From assembly GCA_946482575.1 (NCBI GenBank), contig CAMLRZ010000014.1, positions 1 through 24,190 of the forward strand: a stretch of DNA of 24,190 bases. The letters are read 5' to 3'. The DNA comes from an uncultured Candidatus Saccharibacteria bacterium (GTDB lineage Bacteria; Patescibacteria; Saccharimonadia; Saccharimonadales; UBA4665). Under the pieces are notes generated by a model. The model saw nothing but the letters and a program-made list of their open reading frames with translations. It was not told where the DNA came from and made no database searches. Both the position numbers and the translations under genes were made by a program. Of this stretch, positions 1 through 7,439 are shown in pieces. The number at the start of each line of letters is the position of its first letter. The first letter of the stretch is position 1.

Positions 1-90
1 GTAATTCTGGCTTGCGATATCAACGCACTGACGCAACCCGGTCAGCCATTAGAAGGCCAGGTTATTGCCGAAATGCCACCGATGCAATAA
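1..90 (+). CDS. C-terminal end of an unidentified protein (5' truncated)
   Basis: An open frame enters from the left edge in frame 1 and ends at TAA (88-90), giving the last 29 residues. The tail ends GQVIAEMPPMQ. It is too short to assign to a family. It lies 44 bp upstream of the helicase gene on the same strand, but that gene has its own -10 box, so the two need not be co-transcribed. Confidence 0.5.
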   Translation, partial: VILACDINALTQPGQPLEGQVIAEMPPMQ

Positions 91-120
91 TTAACAACAG
101 CCGAGCTGCTGGTTAGTTGG

Positions 121-126
121 TACAAT
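121..126 (+). promoter_or_regulatory. -10 box of the helicase gene, leaderless type
   Basis: TACAAT ends 8 nt before the ATG at 135, so transcription should begin about 2 nt before the start codon. No good -35 is visible at the expected distance. It fits the pattern shared by most resident genes in this window. Confidence 0.55.
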
Positions 127-134
127 AAAACCAT

Positions 135-2378
135 ATGGGAAATGACATCTTTGATCCGTGGGCTGATGAATTACCACCCGATGCTATAACGGGCCCCGAG
201 GCCGAGCTGGTCAAGGGCTTGAATGACGAGCAAAAACGCGCCGTCGTAACCACCGAGGGTCCTTTACTTATTCAAGCTGGTGCGGGGTCGGGTAAGACTA
301 AAACACTTACACACCGAATTGCGTATTTAATCTCCACACGCAAGGCGTCGCCCTACAATATTTTGGCGGTGACGTTTACAAACAAAGCGGCACGCGAAAT
401 GCGTGAGCGTGTTGCGGTTTTGCTGGGCGAAGATCCGGATAACCGTAGTTTTATGCCATACATGGGCACCTTCCACTCCATTTGTGTGCGTATTTTGCGA
501 CAAGATGGCGAGAAAGTGGGGATCCCCAAAAGTTTTGTCATTTGGGACGAGTCTGATCGCACAGCTGCCATCAAACAAGCATGTAAACAGTTGGCAGTAG
601 ACGAAAAAAGCTATCCCGCCAAAGTGATCGGCAGCATGATCAGCAACGCCAAAAACGACCTTGTAACCCCCGAAGAATATGCGAATCGCGAATCCAGCCC
701 CGTGGAACGCACGGTTGCACAGGTGTACCCGCTGTACGAACGTGCCTTGCGCGAAGCGGCGGCATTGGATTTTGACGACCTCATTGGCCGCACGGTGGAT
801 ATGCTGGCCACACAAGAAGAGATTCGTGCCAAGTGGCAAAAGCGCTTCCGATACATCATGATTGACGAATATCAGGACACCAACGCCGCGCAGTATAAAT
901 TAGTGCGCATGATGACCAACAAGAGCAACAACATCGCGGTGGTGGGTGATGACTGGCAAAGTATTTACAGCTGGCGCGGTGCCGACTTCCGAAACATTTT
1001 GAACTTTGAAAAAGATTACCCCAATGCCACGGTAATCAAATTGGAGCAAAACTACCGCAGTACCAAAGCAATTTTGGATGCCGCCCACACCATCATTACC
1101 AAAAACAAGCAGCGATCTGACAAAAAGCTATGGACCGCTGCCGGCAGTGGTATGGCGGTGCAAATGCTGCAGGTGGCTAATGAACGGGCAGAGGGCGAGG
1201 CGATTGTGCGCCGTATTCGCAACGGCGTGGATAGTGGGTTCCGCAAGTACAGCCACTATGCTGTGCTGTATCGCACCAATGCGCAAAGCCGTTCCGTAGA
1301 AGAAACGTTCATTCATTACGGCATTCCGTACCGAATTGTGGGCGGCCAGCGCTTTTACGATCGCAAAGAAATCAAAGACCTTATGGCCTATTTGCGCCTT
1401 ATTTATCAGCCCGAGGACCGTGCCAGTTTTCAGCGCGTGGTTAATACGCCGGCTCGTGGCGTAGGGCCAAAGTCGGTCGAGAACTTTTTTACCTGGAAGC
1501 AGGCCAATAGGCTGACATTATTTGACGCGGTGTCACAAATTGAAGACTGCGAGCTGCTCACCGACCGCGCCATTAAAGGTATTAGCGAGCTGGGCGATTT
1601 GTTGAGCACCATGCGTGACCTCATGGATGACACGCCGCCAGGCGGCATTATTGATAGCGTTATTCGGCGCCTGGACTACTATAATGTGGTTAACGATGGT
1701 ACACCGGCTGGTGAATCTAAAGTTGAAAACGTTAAAGAATTGCTGAGCGTGGCTCAAAATTATCAAGACGAAGGCCTGGATATCTTTTTGGAAGAAGTAA
1801 GTTTGGTGAGCGATGTTGACCAGGCCGATTTTGAAGGTAATGCTGTGACGCTTATGACCTTGCATGCTGCCAAGGGTTTGGAATTTCCGGTGGTCTTTAT
1901 GGTGGGCATGGAAGAAACCGTCTTTCCGCATTCGCGCGCGCTGTACGATGAATTCCAGATGGAGGAAGAGCGTCGATTGTGTTACGTAGGCATGACGCGT
2001 GCTCGCGAAGAATTATATATGCTCTACACCGTGAGTCGCATGATGTTTGGCGGCGCTCAGCAAAATCCGCCGTCCAGGTTTTTGAGTGAAATTGACGCCC
2101 AGTTCCAGCCTGACGCCGGCTTATATAGTGGCCAGGCCAACAACTTTGCCGGCTTTAGAAGCCAGCACGCCGCGGAGCCCGAAGATGCACCCGTGGTACC
2201 AGATGACGAACCTCGGTACGTGCCGGAGCTCAACGAAGGCGATGCCGTACGTCATTCGGTATTTGGTGTAGGCCAGGTAATGGAACTAGATGGCGACAAC
2301 GCTACGATTTTCTTTAAAGGCAAGGGCGCCAAAAAGTTGAATATTAGCTTTGCGCCAATTGAAAAACTAGAGGAATAG
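135..2378 (+). CDS. pcrA: UvrD/PcrA-type superfamily 1A DNA helicase
   Basis: ATP-dependent 3'-5' DNA helicase for repair and for clearing RecA or stalled complexes. The 747 residues match the usual PcrA/UvrD length. Visible motifs in order: Q motif LNDEQKRAV (29-37), Walker A AGAGSGKT (48-55, Lys54), motif II DEYQD (244-248), motif III GDDWQSIYSWRG (from 271), motif V MTLHAAKGLEF (from 574), and motif VI VGMTRARE (around 619). The C-terminal 50 residues form the Tudor-like PcrA tail (GDAVRHSVFGVGQV), which in PcrA/UvrD contacts RNA polymerase. RecB-type nuclease residues are absent. The ATG at 135 sits just after a TACAAT box, so the message is probably leaderless. Codon use is that of the resident genes. 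The next gene is convergent and foreign-looking. Confidence 0.97.
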   Translation: MGNDIFDPWADELPPDAITGPEAELVKGLNDEQKRAVVTTEGPLLIQAGAGSGKTKTLTHRIAYLISTRKASPYNILAVTFTNKAAREMRERVAVLLGEDPDNRSFMPYMGTFHSICVRILRQDGEKVGIPKSFVIWDESDRTAAIKQACKQLAVDEKSYPAKVIGSMISNAKNDLVTPEEYANRESSPVERTVAQVYPLYERALREAAALDFDDLIGRTVDMLATQEEIRAKWQKRFRYIMIDEYQDTNAAQYKLVRMMTNKSNNIAVVGDDWQSIYSWRGADFRNILNFEKDYPNATVIKLEQNYRSTKAILDAAHTIITKNKQRSDKKLWTAAGSGMAVQMLQVANERAEGEAIVRRIRNGVDSGFRKYSHYAVLYRTNAQSRSVEETFIHYGIPYRIVGGQRFYDRKEIKDLMAYLRLIYQPEDRASFQRVVNTPARGVGPKSVENFFTWKQANRLTLFDAVSQIEDCELLTDRAIKGISELGDLLSTMRDLMDDTPPGGIIDSVIRRLDYYNVVNDGTPAGESKVENVKELLSVAQNYQDEGLDIFLEEVSLVSDVDQADFEGNAVTLMTLHAAKGLEFPVVFMVGMEETVFPHSRALYDEFQMEEERRLCYVGMTRAREELYMLYTVSRMMFGGAQQNPPSRFLSEIDAQFQPDAGLYSGQANNFAGFRSQHAAEPEDAPVVPDDEPRYVPELNEGDAVRHSVFGVGQVMELDGDNATIFFKGKGAKKLNISFAPIEKLEE

Positions 2379-2395
2379 CGGAGTAGAAACGAGCG

Positions 2396-2440
2396 GCGAG
2401 GAGCGTGGTCTGGCCGATGCCAGGAAGTCACGCCCCTCGC
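2396..2440 (-). other. GC-rich stem-loop downstream of the 162-aa membrane protein gene
   Basis: The arms 2396-2407 and 2429-2440 pair over 12 bp with one G-U, and an inner CTGGC/GCCAG stem closes the loop. A second palindrome (2441-2451, GCAC/GTGC type) directly follows the stop codon. There is no clear U-run, so this is not a standard terminator. It is the counterpart of the stem-loops after the other five GC-rich units. Confidence 0.6.
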
Positions 2441-2451
2441 GCACGTCGTGC

Positions 2452-2940
2452 TCACGCCTTGCGACGGGGCTTGCCCACCAACCAGAAGATGGCTGGGATA
2501 AACCAGCACAAGCAGATGATGCCTATGATCTGATTGATGCCTTGCAGACCAGCGCGATTGGTTTCGGATGTGACAACGCATTCCCAGGCCTTGACGGTGA
2601 GTGCTCCCACCGCAAAAACGCAGAACAGGTTGACGGCTTTGGCTCCCAGGCCTTCCTTGTAGCGATGAACTCGCCACATCAGAAAAACTCTCCAGGCCAG
2701 CCGCGCCGTTACAACGATGGCAAATCCGATTTTGACCGACTGGCTCATGTAGCCGCCAAAGTCGCCCAAGTAGAAGATGGTGACACATCCCAGGACAACG
2801 TCCGGCAGATACCAGACCAGGGAATGTTGCGTGGCCTTGCCGCCGAATAGACCCAGTCTGCCTCCAAGCGAGTAGGCCACGATCGCCAACGCGCATGCGA
2901 TCAGTATGTTGGCTGCGGTGTTAAGGTCGGGCTCCATCAT
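2452..2940 (-). CDS. Small integral membrane protein of unknown family (GC-rich unit 1)
   Basis: I do not recognise this 162-residue protein. It has four or five hydrophobic segments, roughly residues 7-30, 40-62, 68-90, 98-118 and 130-150, and ends in a basic tail KPRRKA, so it should be a polytopic inner-membrane protein. The frame is open further upstream to an ATG at 3033, but that codon overlaps the -35 box (3028-3033), so the start is one of the paired ATGs at 2940/2937. A GAGG lies about 10 nt upstream as a possible ribosome site, and the leader is about 58 nt. Codons end mostly in G or C, unlike the helicase next door. It is divergent from the VIT transporter and convergent with the helicase. 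A 12-bp stem-loop follows the stop. Confidence 0.72.
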   Translation of the reverse strand: MMEPDLNTAANILIACALAIVAYSLGGRLGLFGGKATQHSLVWYLPDVVLGCVTIFYLGDFGGYMSQSVKIGFAIVVTARLAWRVFLMWRVHRYKEGLGAKAVNLFCVFAVGALTVKAWECVVTSETNRAGLQGINQIIGIICLCWFIPAIFWLVGKPRRKA

Positions 2941-3004
2941 AGGCTTGCATCCTCGGGGGATAGTTTCTACTCCGATGCTCGTAGCCGAGGCCGCGAACAC
3001 TGTT

Positions 3005-3033
3005 ACTATAAAAGATATACCAGTCCAGTGCAA
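3005..3033 (-). promoter_or_regulatory. Promoter of GC-rich unit 1
   Basis: On the minus strand TTGCAC (3033-3028), 17 nt, TATAGT (3010-3005). Transcription should begin near 2998. It is back to back with the VIT promoter at 3060-3065. Confidence 0.72.
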
Positions 3034-3059
3034 ACTGGGCCTACCTCAGTGAAGCCATG

Positions 3060-3065
3060 TATAAT
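3060..3065 (+). promoter_or_regulatory. -10 box of the VIT transporter gene
   Basis: A perfect TATAAT lies exactly 6 nt before the ATG at 3072. It overlaps the alternative ATG at 3057, which therefore cannot be the translated start if this box is used. The resulting message is leaderless. Confidence 0.7.
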
Positions 3066-3071
3066 AAAGAT

Positions 3072-3803
3072 ATGACAGAAAATATTCACGATACTCTTCA
3101 CCATGATCACCCCGTGCCACGACACGAGGGTCACAAATCCCACCGGGCCGCTTGGTTGCGTGCTGCCGTATTGGGCGCCAACGATGGCATTGTGTCTACC
3201 TCGAGCTTGATCTTGGGTGTGGCCGCGGCCAATGCCTCTAAGCAAGCCATTTTAACCGCTGGTTTTGCTGGACTGATTGCTGGCGCCATGTCTATGGCAG
3301 CTGGTGAATATGTATCCGTGAGTTCGCAGCGCGATTCAGAACGTGCCGACTTACAGCTTGAGGCAAGTGAACTGGCCGATAATCCCGACGAAGAACTGCA
3401 CGAGCTGCAAGATATTTACGTGCAGCGTGGGCTGCAGCCCGATCTGGCTCTGCAGGTTGCACAACAGCTGCACGACCATAACGCTTTGGCTGCGCACGCT
3501 CGCGATGAACTTGGCATTGATCACGAAGATTTGGCTAATCCATGGCAGGCGGCAATCAGTTCGGCCGCGTCTTTTACCATTGGCGCTATTTTCCCCATTT
3601 TGCCGGCGCTTATTTGGTCGGGCGACGCTGCTATGTGGGCAGTCGTTATAACCTCGTTAGCGGCTTTGGCTGTCTCGGGAAGTATTGGTGCGTTTATCGG
3701 TGGCGGCAATCGTGTACGAGCGGCGGCTCGCGTACTTGCTGGTGGCGGCTTAGCCATGCTGATTACAGCGGTAATTGGTCATTTTATCGGCCGCGCTCTG
3801 TAG
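3072..3803 (+). CDS. VIT1/CCC1-family membrane transporter (iron/manganese)
   Basis: Predicted divalent metal (Fe/Mn) exporter or sequestration transporter in the cytoplasmic membrane, 243 residues. The first transmembrane region carries the family signature RAAVLGANDGIVSTSSLILG, followed by GLIAGAMSMAAGEYVSVSSQ. The middle (about residues 85-155) is an acidic helical domain rich in Glu and Asp, the position of the metal-binding domain in this family. Three hydrophobic segments follow to the C-terminus, for five in all. The N-terminus is His-rich (HDTLHHDHPVPRHEGHKSH), which could bind metal; this is not general to the family. The start at 3072 is preferred over 3057 because the earlier ATG overlaps the TATAAT box. 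It stands alone with its own promoter. Confidence 0.92.
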   Translation: MTENIHDTLHHDHPVPRHEGHKSHRAAWLRAAVLGANDGIVSTSSLILGVAAANASKQAILTAGFAGLIAGAMSMAAGEYVSVSSQRDSERADLQLEASELADNPDEELHELQDIYVQRGLQPDLALQVAQQLHDHNALAAHARDELGIDHEDLANPWQAAISSAASFTIGAIFPILPALIWSGDAAMWAVVITSLAALAVSGSIGAFIGGGNRVRAAARVLAGGGLAMLITAVIGHFIGRAL

Positions 3804-3811
3804 TCTAGCAT

Positions 3812-3840
3812 TTGCTAAAAAGCACAGAATAGTGTATAAT
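3812..3840 (+). promoter_or_regulatory. Promoter of the lipoprotein gene (GC-rich unit 2)
   Basis: TTGCTA (3812-3817), 17 nt, TATAAT (3835-3840). Transcription should start near 3847, giving a leader of about 49 nt. The promoter is AT-rich while the gene it drives is strongly GC-rich. Confidence 0.8.
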
Positions 3841-3895
3841 ATAGTAGCCTTTTAGGGCACTGTTTTATGCACCTTCACGCAGAGAGAAGACGCCC

Positions 3896-4654
3896 ATGTC
3901 TGTGCGCTCCAGCCTGGTAGGCTTTGCCGCCGTCGGTTCGTTGATCACGCTGCTCGCGGCCTGCACCGGTGAAACACCCGTTTCCCGTCCCGCCGAAGCC
4001 ACCGTGACTGCAACCGCAACCCAGACTGCCACCATCACGGTGACCCCCAAGCCGTCCGCCAGTCGCACTTCCGCATCGCCGACTCCCACCCCCAAGCCGA
4101 CCACGACGCCGGCCCTCCCGTTCGACCGCGCTACCTCCGGTATGCTGGTCCACAACGAGGACGGCAGTGAGTACACCGTGCAGGTCAAGCTGGGGCCGAT
4201 CCTGACCAATGCCAAGACCGGCATGAAGGCGGGGAAGTTCAAGCTCGGCGACGTCTGTTCGTTCAACCCGGCAACCGACGCAGTCATGCAGTACGCACTG
4301 ATGACCGCCAGCAACACCAAGGGCACCACCGCTGTGTGGAACCTGGAGGTCCGTCCGAGCACCGGCAAGGGAACGTTCCCGATCCGATCCGAGCTGTTCG
4401 CCACCAACACCGGCAACCTGAACTGTGTCGGCGACGACCAGTTCATCTACCAGAACGGTGGCTCCTTCGGTCCTGACGATTCTCGCCAGGTCTACGGCTA
4501 CCTGATCATCCCCGGCTACAAGACCGCTACCCACCCGCGCACCACGCTGGCCAACAGCCCGCTGCTGCTCAAGGTGAGTGGATCGGTCCTTGGCCACTCG
4601 CGGGACATCGGTTCCAAGATGTCGAACGGCTTCTACCCGCTCAAGCTGGGCTAA
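3896..4654 (+). CDS. Secreted lipoprotein with Thr/Pro-rich linker (GC-rich unit 2)
   Basis: A 252-residue protein with a type II signal peptide: two Arg/Ser-rich N-terminal residues, a hydrophobic core (7-20) and lipobox LAAC with the lipidated Cys at 23. A low-complexity Thr/Pro/Ser/Ala spacer follows (about 28-72). Then comes one domain of about 170 residues that I cannot assign; it has two Cys (near C118 and C179) and looks beta-rich. This layout is typical of actinobacterial surface lipoproteins. Nearly every third codon position is G or C, in sharp contrast to the flanking transporter and wall-protein genes, which suggests transfer from a high-GC actinobacterium. The ribosome site is weak (GAGAGAAG, 7-10 nt before ATG). 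A long stem-loop and a terminator follow, so it is monocistronic. Confidence 0.85.
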   Translation: MSVRSSLVGFAAVGSLITLLAACTGETPVSRPAEATVTATATQTATITVTPKPSASRTSASPTPTPKPTTTPALPFDRATSGMLVHNEDGSEYTVQVKLGPILTNAKTGMKAGKFKLGDVCSFNPATDAVMQYALMTASNTKGTTAVWNLEVRPSTGKGTFPIRSELFATNTGNLNCVGDDQFIYQNGGSFGPDDSRQVYGYLIIPGYKTATHPRTTLANSPLLLKVSGSVLGHSRDIGSKMSNGFYPLKLG

Positions 4655-4686
4655 CCAGCTCAATCCTCTGTGTGCAGGTGTGTGCG

Positions 4687-4745
4687 CCTTTTTGGCGCCG
4701 TGGGGGCATAGGTGCGATTTTTCGCAAACAAACCTGTGCCTCCAC
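4687..4745 (+). other. Stem-loops downstream of the lipoprotein gene
   Basis: A small GCGCC/GGCGC hairpin is followed by a strong 14-bp stem between 4700-4713 and 4732-4745, with two G-U pairs and an inner GCGA/TCGC hairpin. A pyrimidine- and A-rich tail (CACCTCACC) separates it from the U-run terminator at 4761-4787. It has the same order as in the other GC-rich units. Confidence 0.65.
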
Positions 4746-4760
4746 CACCTCACCACGTAT

Positions 4761-4787
4761 GCCGCCGCTTATAAGGCGGTGTTTTTT
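4761..4787 (+). terminator. Rho-independent terminator of the lipoprotein gene
   Basis: A CCGCC/GGCGG stem (4762-4766 with 4775-4779) is followed by GTGTTTTTTG. It closes GC-rich unit 2 before the next promoter. Confidence 0.75.
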
Positions 4788-4816
4788 GTTTCTCGATCAT
4801 CAACCGGCTCGTCTGT

Positions 4817-4874
4817 TACAATATACGTAAGCACTGGGGCGTCATTTTTTGAGCGTCCGCAATTACCACAGTGC
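4817..4874 (+). promoter_or_regulatory. Promoter and structured leader of the wall-hydrolase gene
   Basis: TACAAT (4817-4822) is the best -10 and no clear -35 is seen. The leader of about 55 nt can fold: GCACTG (4831-4836) pairs with CAGTGC (4869-4874), enclosing a GGGCG/CGTCC hairpin with a T-rich loop. This is one of the few resident genes here with a real leader, so it may carry post-transcriptional control. It is too short for the known c-di-AMP riboswitch class found before some actinobacterial wall-hydrolase genes. Confidence 0.45.
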
Positions 4875-4883
4875 ACTAGTCTT

Positions 4884-6176
4884 ATGGGACAGAGAACGAA
4901 GCAACTCAAATCACGTGTACATACAGCCAGCAAACGGCATGTTAAGCGCGTCAAGCGTCTTGCCAAAAAGCCGCTGTTTACTATTCCTTTTGTGACATTT
5001 GTGGTGCTGCTGGCGGTTGGCGTTACCGCATTGGTAGCAGCTAACGGTGGGAAGCCCAAGTTCCAGCCTAACAATTCTAATATTGTGATTATCAGCCACG
5101 ACAAAACGCAGCAAACCGTGCCAACGCGCGCCAAAACGGTGGGCGAATTGCTAACCAAGCTGAACATCACGCTCAACAAGGGCGACGTAGTTGAGCCCAC
5201 GCAGACCACGCCCATTATTGGCGATAATTTTCGCGTTAATGTGTATCGGGCAGTGCCGGTCACTATTGTAGATGGCGAGTCCAAAACGTTTACGCATAGT
5301 GCTGCTCAAACACCGCGCAGTATTGTAAAGCAGGCTGGTGTGCAAGTGTATCCCGAGGACGACCTAACGCTCGAGCCGACTCAAAACTTTCTGACCGACA
5401 GCTCTATTGGCGATCGGCTGGTAATTGAGCGAGCCACCCCTGTTAACGTAAACTTATTTGGCACGCCGGTGCTAGTGCGGACACATGCTCAGACAGTAGG
5501 GGATTTGCTCAAAGAAAAGAACATTTCGCTGGGGAATGGTGATACAGTTCAGCCAGCCGTAACCACAAAGCTAACTGCAAACTTGCAGGTATTCTTGCTT
5601 CGTAAAGGTAAGCAGGTAGTGAGCGAACAGCAACAGATTGCGGCTCCGCAACAAGTTGTAGAAGACGCCAGCCTGAGCTTTGGTACCACTGTTGTGCGTC
5701 AACAAGGTTCGCCTGGCATAAAGGTGGTAACGTACCAAGTTGAGCTGCAAAACGGCGTGGAAGTGTCACGCCACGTGATTCAGGAGGTTGTAACACAACA
5801 GCCGGTGACCGAGATCGTAGCTCGTGGTAAGGCAGTGTCTATTCCTAGCGACAAGCAGGCTGTTATGGCGCTGGGCGGTATTGGATCGAGCGACTACGCA
5901 TACGTTGACTACATTATTAGCCGTGAATCTGGCTGGTGTCCTACTAAAGTGCAAGGCAATCCAGGCAGTTGTCCGCCATATGCACCGGCTACCATCCCCA
6001 CAAACCTTGGATACGGCTTGGGGCAAGCAACGCCTGGTACCAAAATGGCTCCATTTGGCGCAGATTGGAAGACGAGCGCCGTTACCCAGCTGAAATGGGC
6101 AAATAACTATGCTATGAGTCGTTATGGTAGCTGGTCGGCCGCCTACAACCACAAGATTTCTACTGGTTGGTGGTAA
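4884..6176 (+). CDS. Membrane-anchored DUF348/G5/transglycosylase-like cell-wall protein (YabE/Rpf-like)
   Basis: A 430-residue surface protein. A very basic N-terminus (about 1-30) precedes one membrane helix (31-54), so the bulk should be extracellular. Three DUF348 (ubiquitin-like) repeats follow at about 65-105, 120-170 and 185-235, each with the motif TVGELL/SIVKQA/TVGDLL. A G5 domain occupies about 245-315 (GIKVVTYQVELQNGVEVSRHV). The C-terminal domain (about 330-430) is lysozyme-like, with a probable catalytic Glu348 in SRESGWCP and the transglycosylase-type GLGQATPGTKM and AYNH motifs. Two Cys could form a disulphide. This layout matches YabE and RpfB-type peptidoglycan hydrolases. 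The frame is open upstream into the lipoprotein unit, but the ATG at 4884 lies after the terminator and promoter and begins the expected basic/membrane N-terminus. ksgA follows 10 bp later; rpf/yabE-ksgA is a neighbourhood common in Gram-positives. Confidence 0.9.
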   Translation: MGQRTKQLKSRVHTASKRHVKRVKRLAKKPLFTIPFVTFVVLLAVGVTALVAANGGKPKFQPNNSNIVIISHDKTQQTVPTRAKTVGELLTKLNITLNKGDVVEPTQTTPIIGDNFRVNVYRAVPVTIVDGESKTFTHSAAQTPRSIVKQAGVQVYPEDDLTLEPTQNFLTDSSIGDRLVIERATPVNVNLFGTPVLVRTHAQTVGDLLKEKNISLGNGDTVQPAVTTKLTANLQVFLLRKGKQVVSEQQQIAAPQQVVEDASLSFGTTVVRQQGSPGIKVVTYQVELQNGVEVSRHVIQEVVTQQPVTEIVARGKAVSIPSDKQAVMALGGIGSSDYAYVDYIISRESGWCPTKVQGNPGSCPPYAPATIPTNLGYGLGQATPGTKMAPFGADWKTSAVTQLKWANNYAMSRYGSWSAAYNHKISTGWW

Positions 6177-6186
6177 GATAGTAGCT

Positions 6187-6972
6187 ATGCAGATGCCCTA
6201 CACCAAAAAATCGCTTGGCCAGCATTGGCTGCACGACGACGATAGTCTAGATGCCATTGTGGCTGCCGCCGATGTGCAACCTACTGATACCGTGTTAGAA
6301 GTTGGCCCTGGCCCCGGTACGTTGACTCAAAAGCTTGTGCAGCAAGCCTCCCATGTGGTGGCAGTGGAATTCGACGACGACTTAGCGCGAGACCTGCCTG
6401 CCAGGGTGTCAGCAACTAACTTACAGGTAGTGCATCAGGATATTTTGCAGTTTGACCTGACCAGTTTGCCACCCGACTACAAAGTAGTGGCCAACATTCC
6501 GTATTACCTAACGAGCAACTTGTTGCGCGTGTTATGTGAAAGCACAAATCATTTTTCTAAGGCTGCTATTTTAATTCAAAAAGAGGTTGCCGAACGAGTG
6601 TGCGCTGGCCCCGGCGCTATGTCACTTTTGAGCGTGAGCGTTCAATTTTATTGCGAGGCGCGCTTGGGTACGGTGGTCCCGGCTGAACTATTTACACCGC
6701 CTCCTAAAGTTGATTCTCAGGTGTTGGAGCTGACCTTCCGCCCGCAACCACTTTTTCCGGATGTGGATACGCGTACTTTCTTCCGTGTGGTTAAAGCCGG
6801 TTTTGCGCAGCGCCGGAAGACATTGCTTAACTCGTTAAGTGCCGGACTGCAATTGGGCCGACCCGAAACAGAAGCATTGCTTGCTCAGGCTGCCATTGCT
6901 CCTACGGTGCGAGCTCAGGCGTTAAGCCTGGATCAATGGTACGAATTGTACAAAGCCTACCGTGCAAAATAA
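6187..6972 (+). CDS. ksgA: 16S rRNA (adenine1518/1519-N6) dimethyltransferase KsgA
   Basis: Dimethylates two adjacent adenosines in helix 45 of 16S rRNA during small-subunit assembly, using S-adenosylmethionine. The 261 residues are a typical KsgA length. It begins with the family N-terminus KKSLGQHWLHD (7-17; usual form SLGQNFL). The SAM motif LEVGPGPGTLT is at 37-47, and motif IV NIPYYLTSNLL starts at Asn103. The C-terminal lid carries GFAQRRKTLLNSL. The start at 6187 is preferred over an upstream in-frame GTG because it gives the standard N-terminus. It lies 7 nt after a TAAGAT that overlaps the stop codon of the wall-protein gene, so it may also be transcribed from its own leaderless promoter. 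His replaces the more usual Asn in the QN/QH position. Confidence 0.96.
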   Translation: MQMPYTKKSLGQHWLHDDDSLDAIVAAADVQPTDTVLEVGPGPGTLTQKLVQQASHVVAVEFDDDLARDLPARVSATNLQVVHQDILQFDLTSLPPDYKVVANIPYYLTSNLLRVLCESTNHFSKAAILIQKEVAERVCAGPGAMSLLSVSVQFYCEARLGTVVPAELFTPPPKVDSQVLELTFRPQPLFPDVDTRTFFRVVKAGFAQRRKTLLNSLSAGLQLGRPETEALLAQAAIAPTVRAQALSLDQWYELYKAYRAK

Positions 6973-6973
6973 C

Positions 6974-7002
6974 TTGACGTGTTAAGCATTAGCGCGTACA
7001 CT
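6974..7002 (+). promoter_or_regulatory. Promoter of the MarR-family gene
   Basis: TTGACG (6974-6979), 17 nt, TACACT (6997-7002). Start of transcription is predicted at about 7009, only 2 nt before ATG at 7011. The -35 begins right after the ksgA stop codon. Confidence 0.75.
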
Positions 7003-7010
7003 CTGGACGT

Positions 7011-7439
7011 ATGGAACAGAGACGGGAAGGTAGTGCCTTATTTTATGTGCTACAGCGCGTAGCGGCCGACGTACACAAACACGTTGACCAAATGCTATTA
7101 GAGCGTCTGGGCATTGGCGTATCTCAATTGCGTATTTTGCACACTATCCAAAACCTGGAACAATCAGGGCAGCGCGCCGTGGGGCAAGCTCTTGGCCAAA
7201 CCGAGGCCAGTATTAGTCGCCAGATCAAGCTGCTGGCTCAAAAAGGACTGGTGCAGACACATACTAATCCTAAAAATCAACGCCAGCGATTGGTGAGTAT
7301 TACCGTAAAAGGGGCGCGTTTGGTAGAAGCGGCCGACGCTGATTTGGACCGTGGTATGCTGCAAGTGTTGCGTCCGCTCATGCCAAAGCAGCAAAAACAA
7401 CTTGCCGAGCTCCTTACCGCGCTACGCACATTTAAGTAG
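7011..7439 (+). CDS. MarR-family winged-helix transcriptional regulator
   Basis: A 142-residue DNA-binding repressor-type protein that should act as a dimer. The order of elements is the family one: N-terminal dimerisation helices (1-35), then the winged helix with recognition region LGQTEASISRQIKLLAQKGL and the beta wing (NPKNQRQRLVSIT), and C-terminal dimerisation helices. The ligand and targets cannot be read from the sequence. Its own promoter yields an almost leaderless message, and any self-regulation would have to act on the 40 bp between ksgA and the start; I see no clear palindrome there. The 3' end overlaps the convergent gene by 8 bp. Confidence 0.92.
   Translation: MEQRREGSALFYVLQRVAADVHKHVDQMLLERLGIGVSQLRILHTIQNLEQSGQRAVGQALGQTEASISRQIKLLAQKGLVQTHTNPKNQRQRLVSITVKGARLVEAADADLDRGMLQVLRPLMPKQQKQLAELLTALRTFK

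Noticed and set aside
3057..3071. Upstream ATG start for the VIT transporter
   Set aside because: The codon overlaps the TATAAT box, so it would not be in the transcript.
3875..4756. Minus-strand frame of 293 codons
   Set aside because: Antisense shadow of the GC-rich lipoprotein gene, and it runs into the terminator region. Its composition is Gly/Val/Arg-rich with no recognisable domain.
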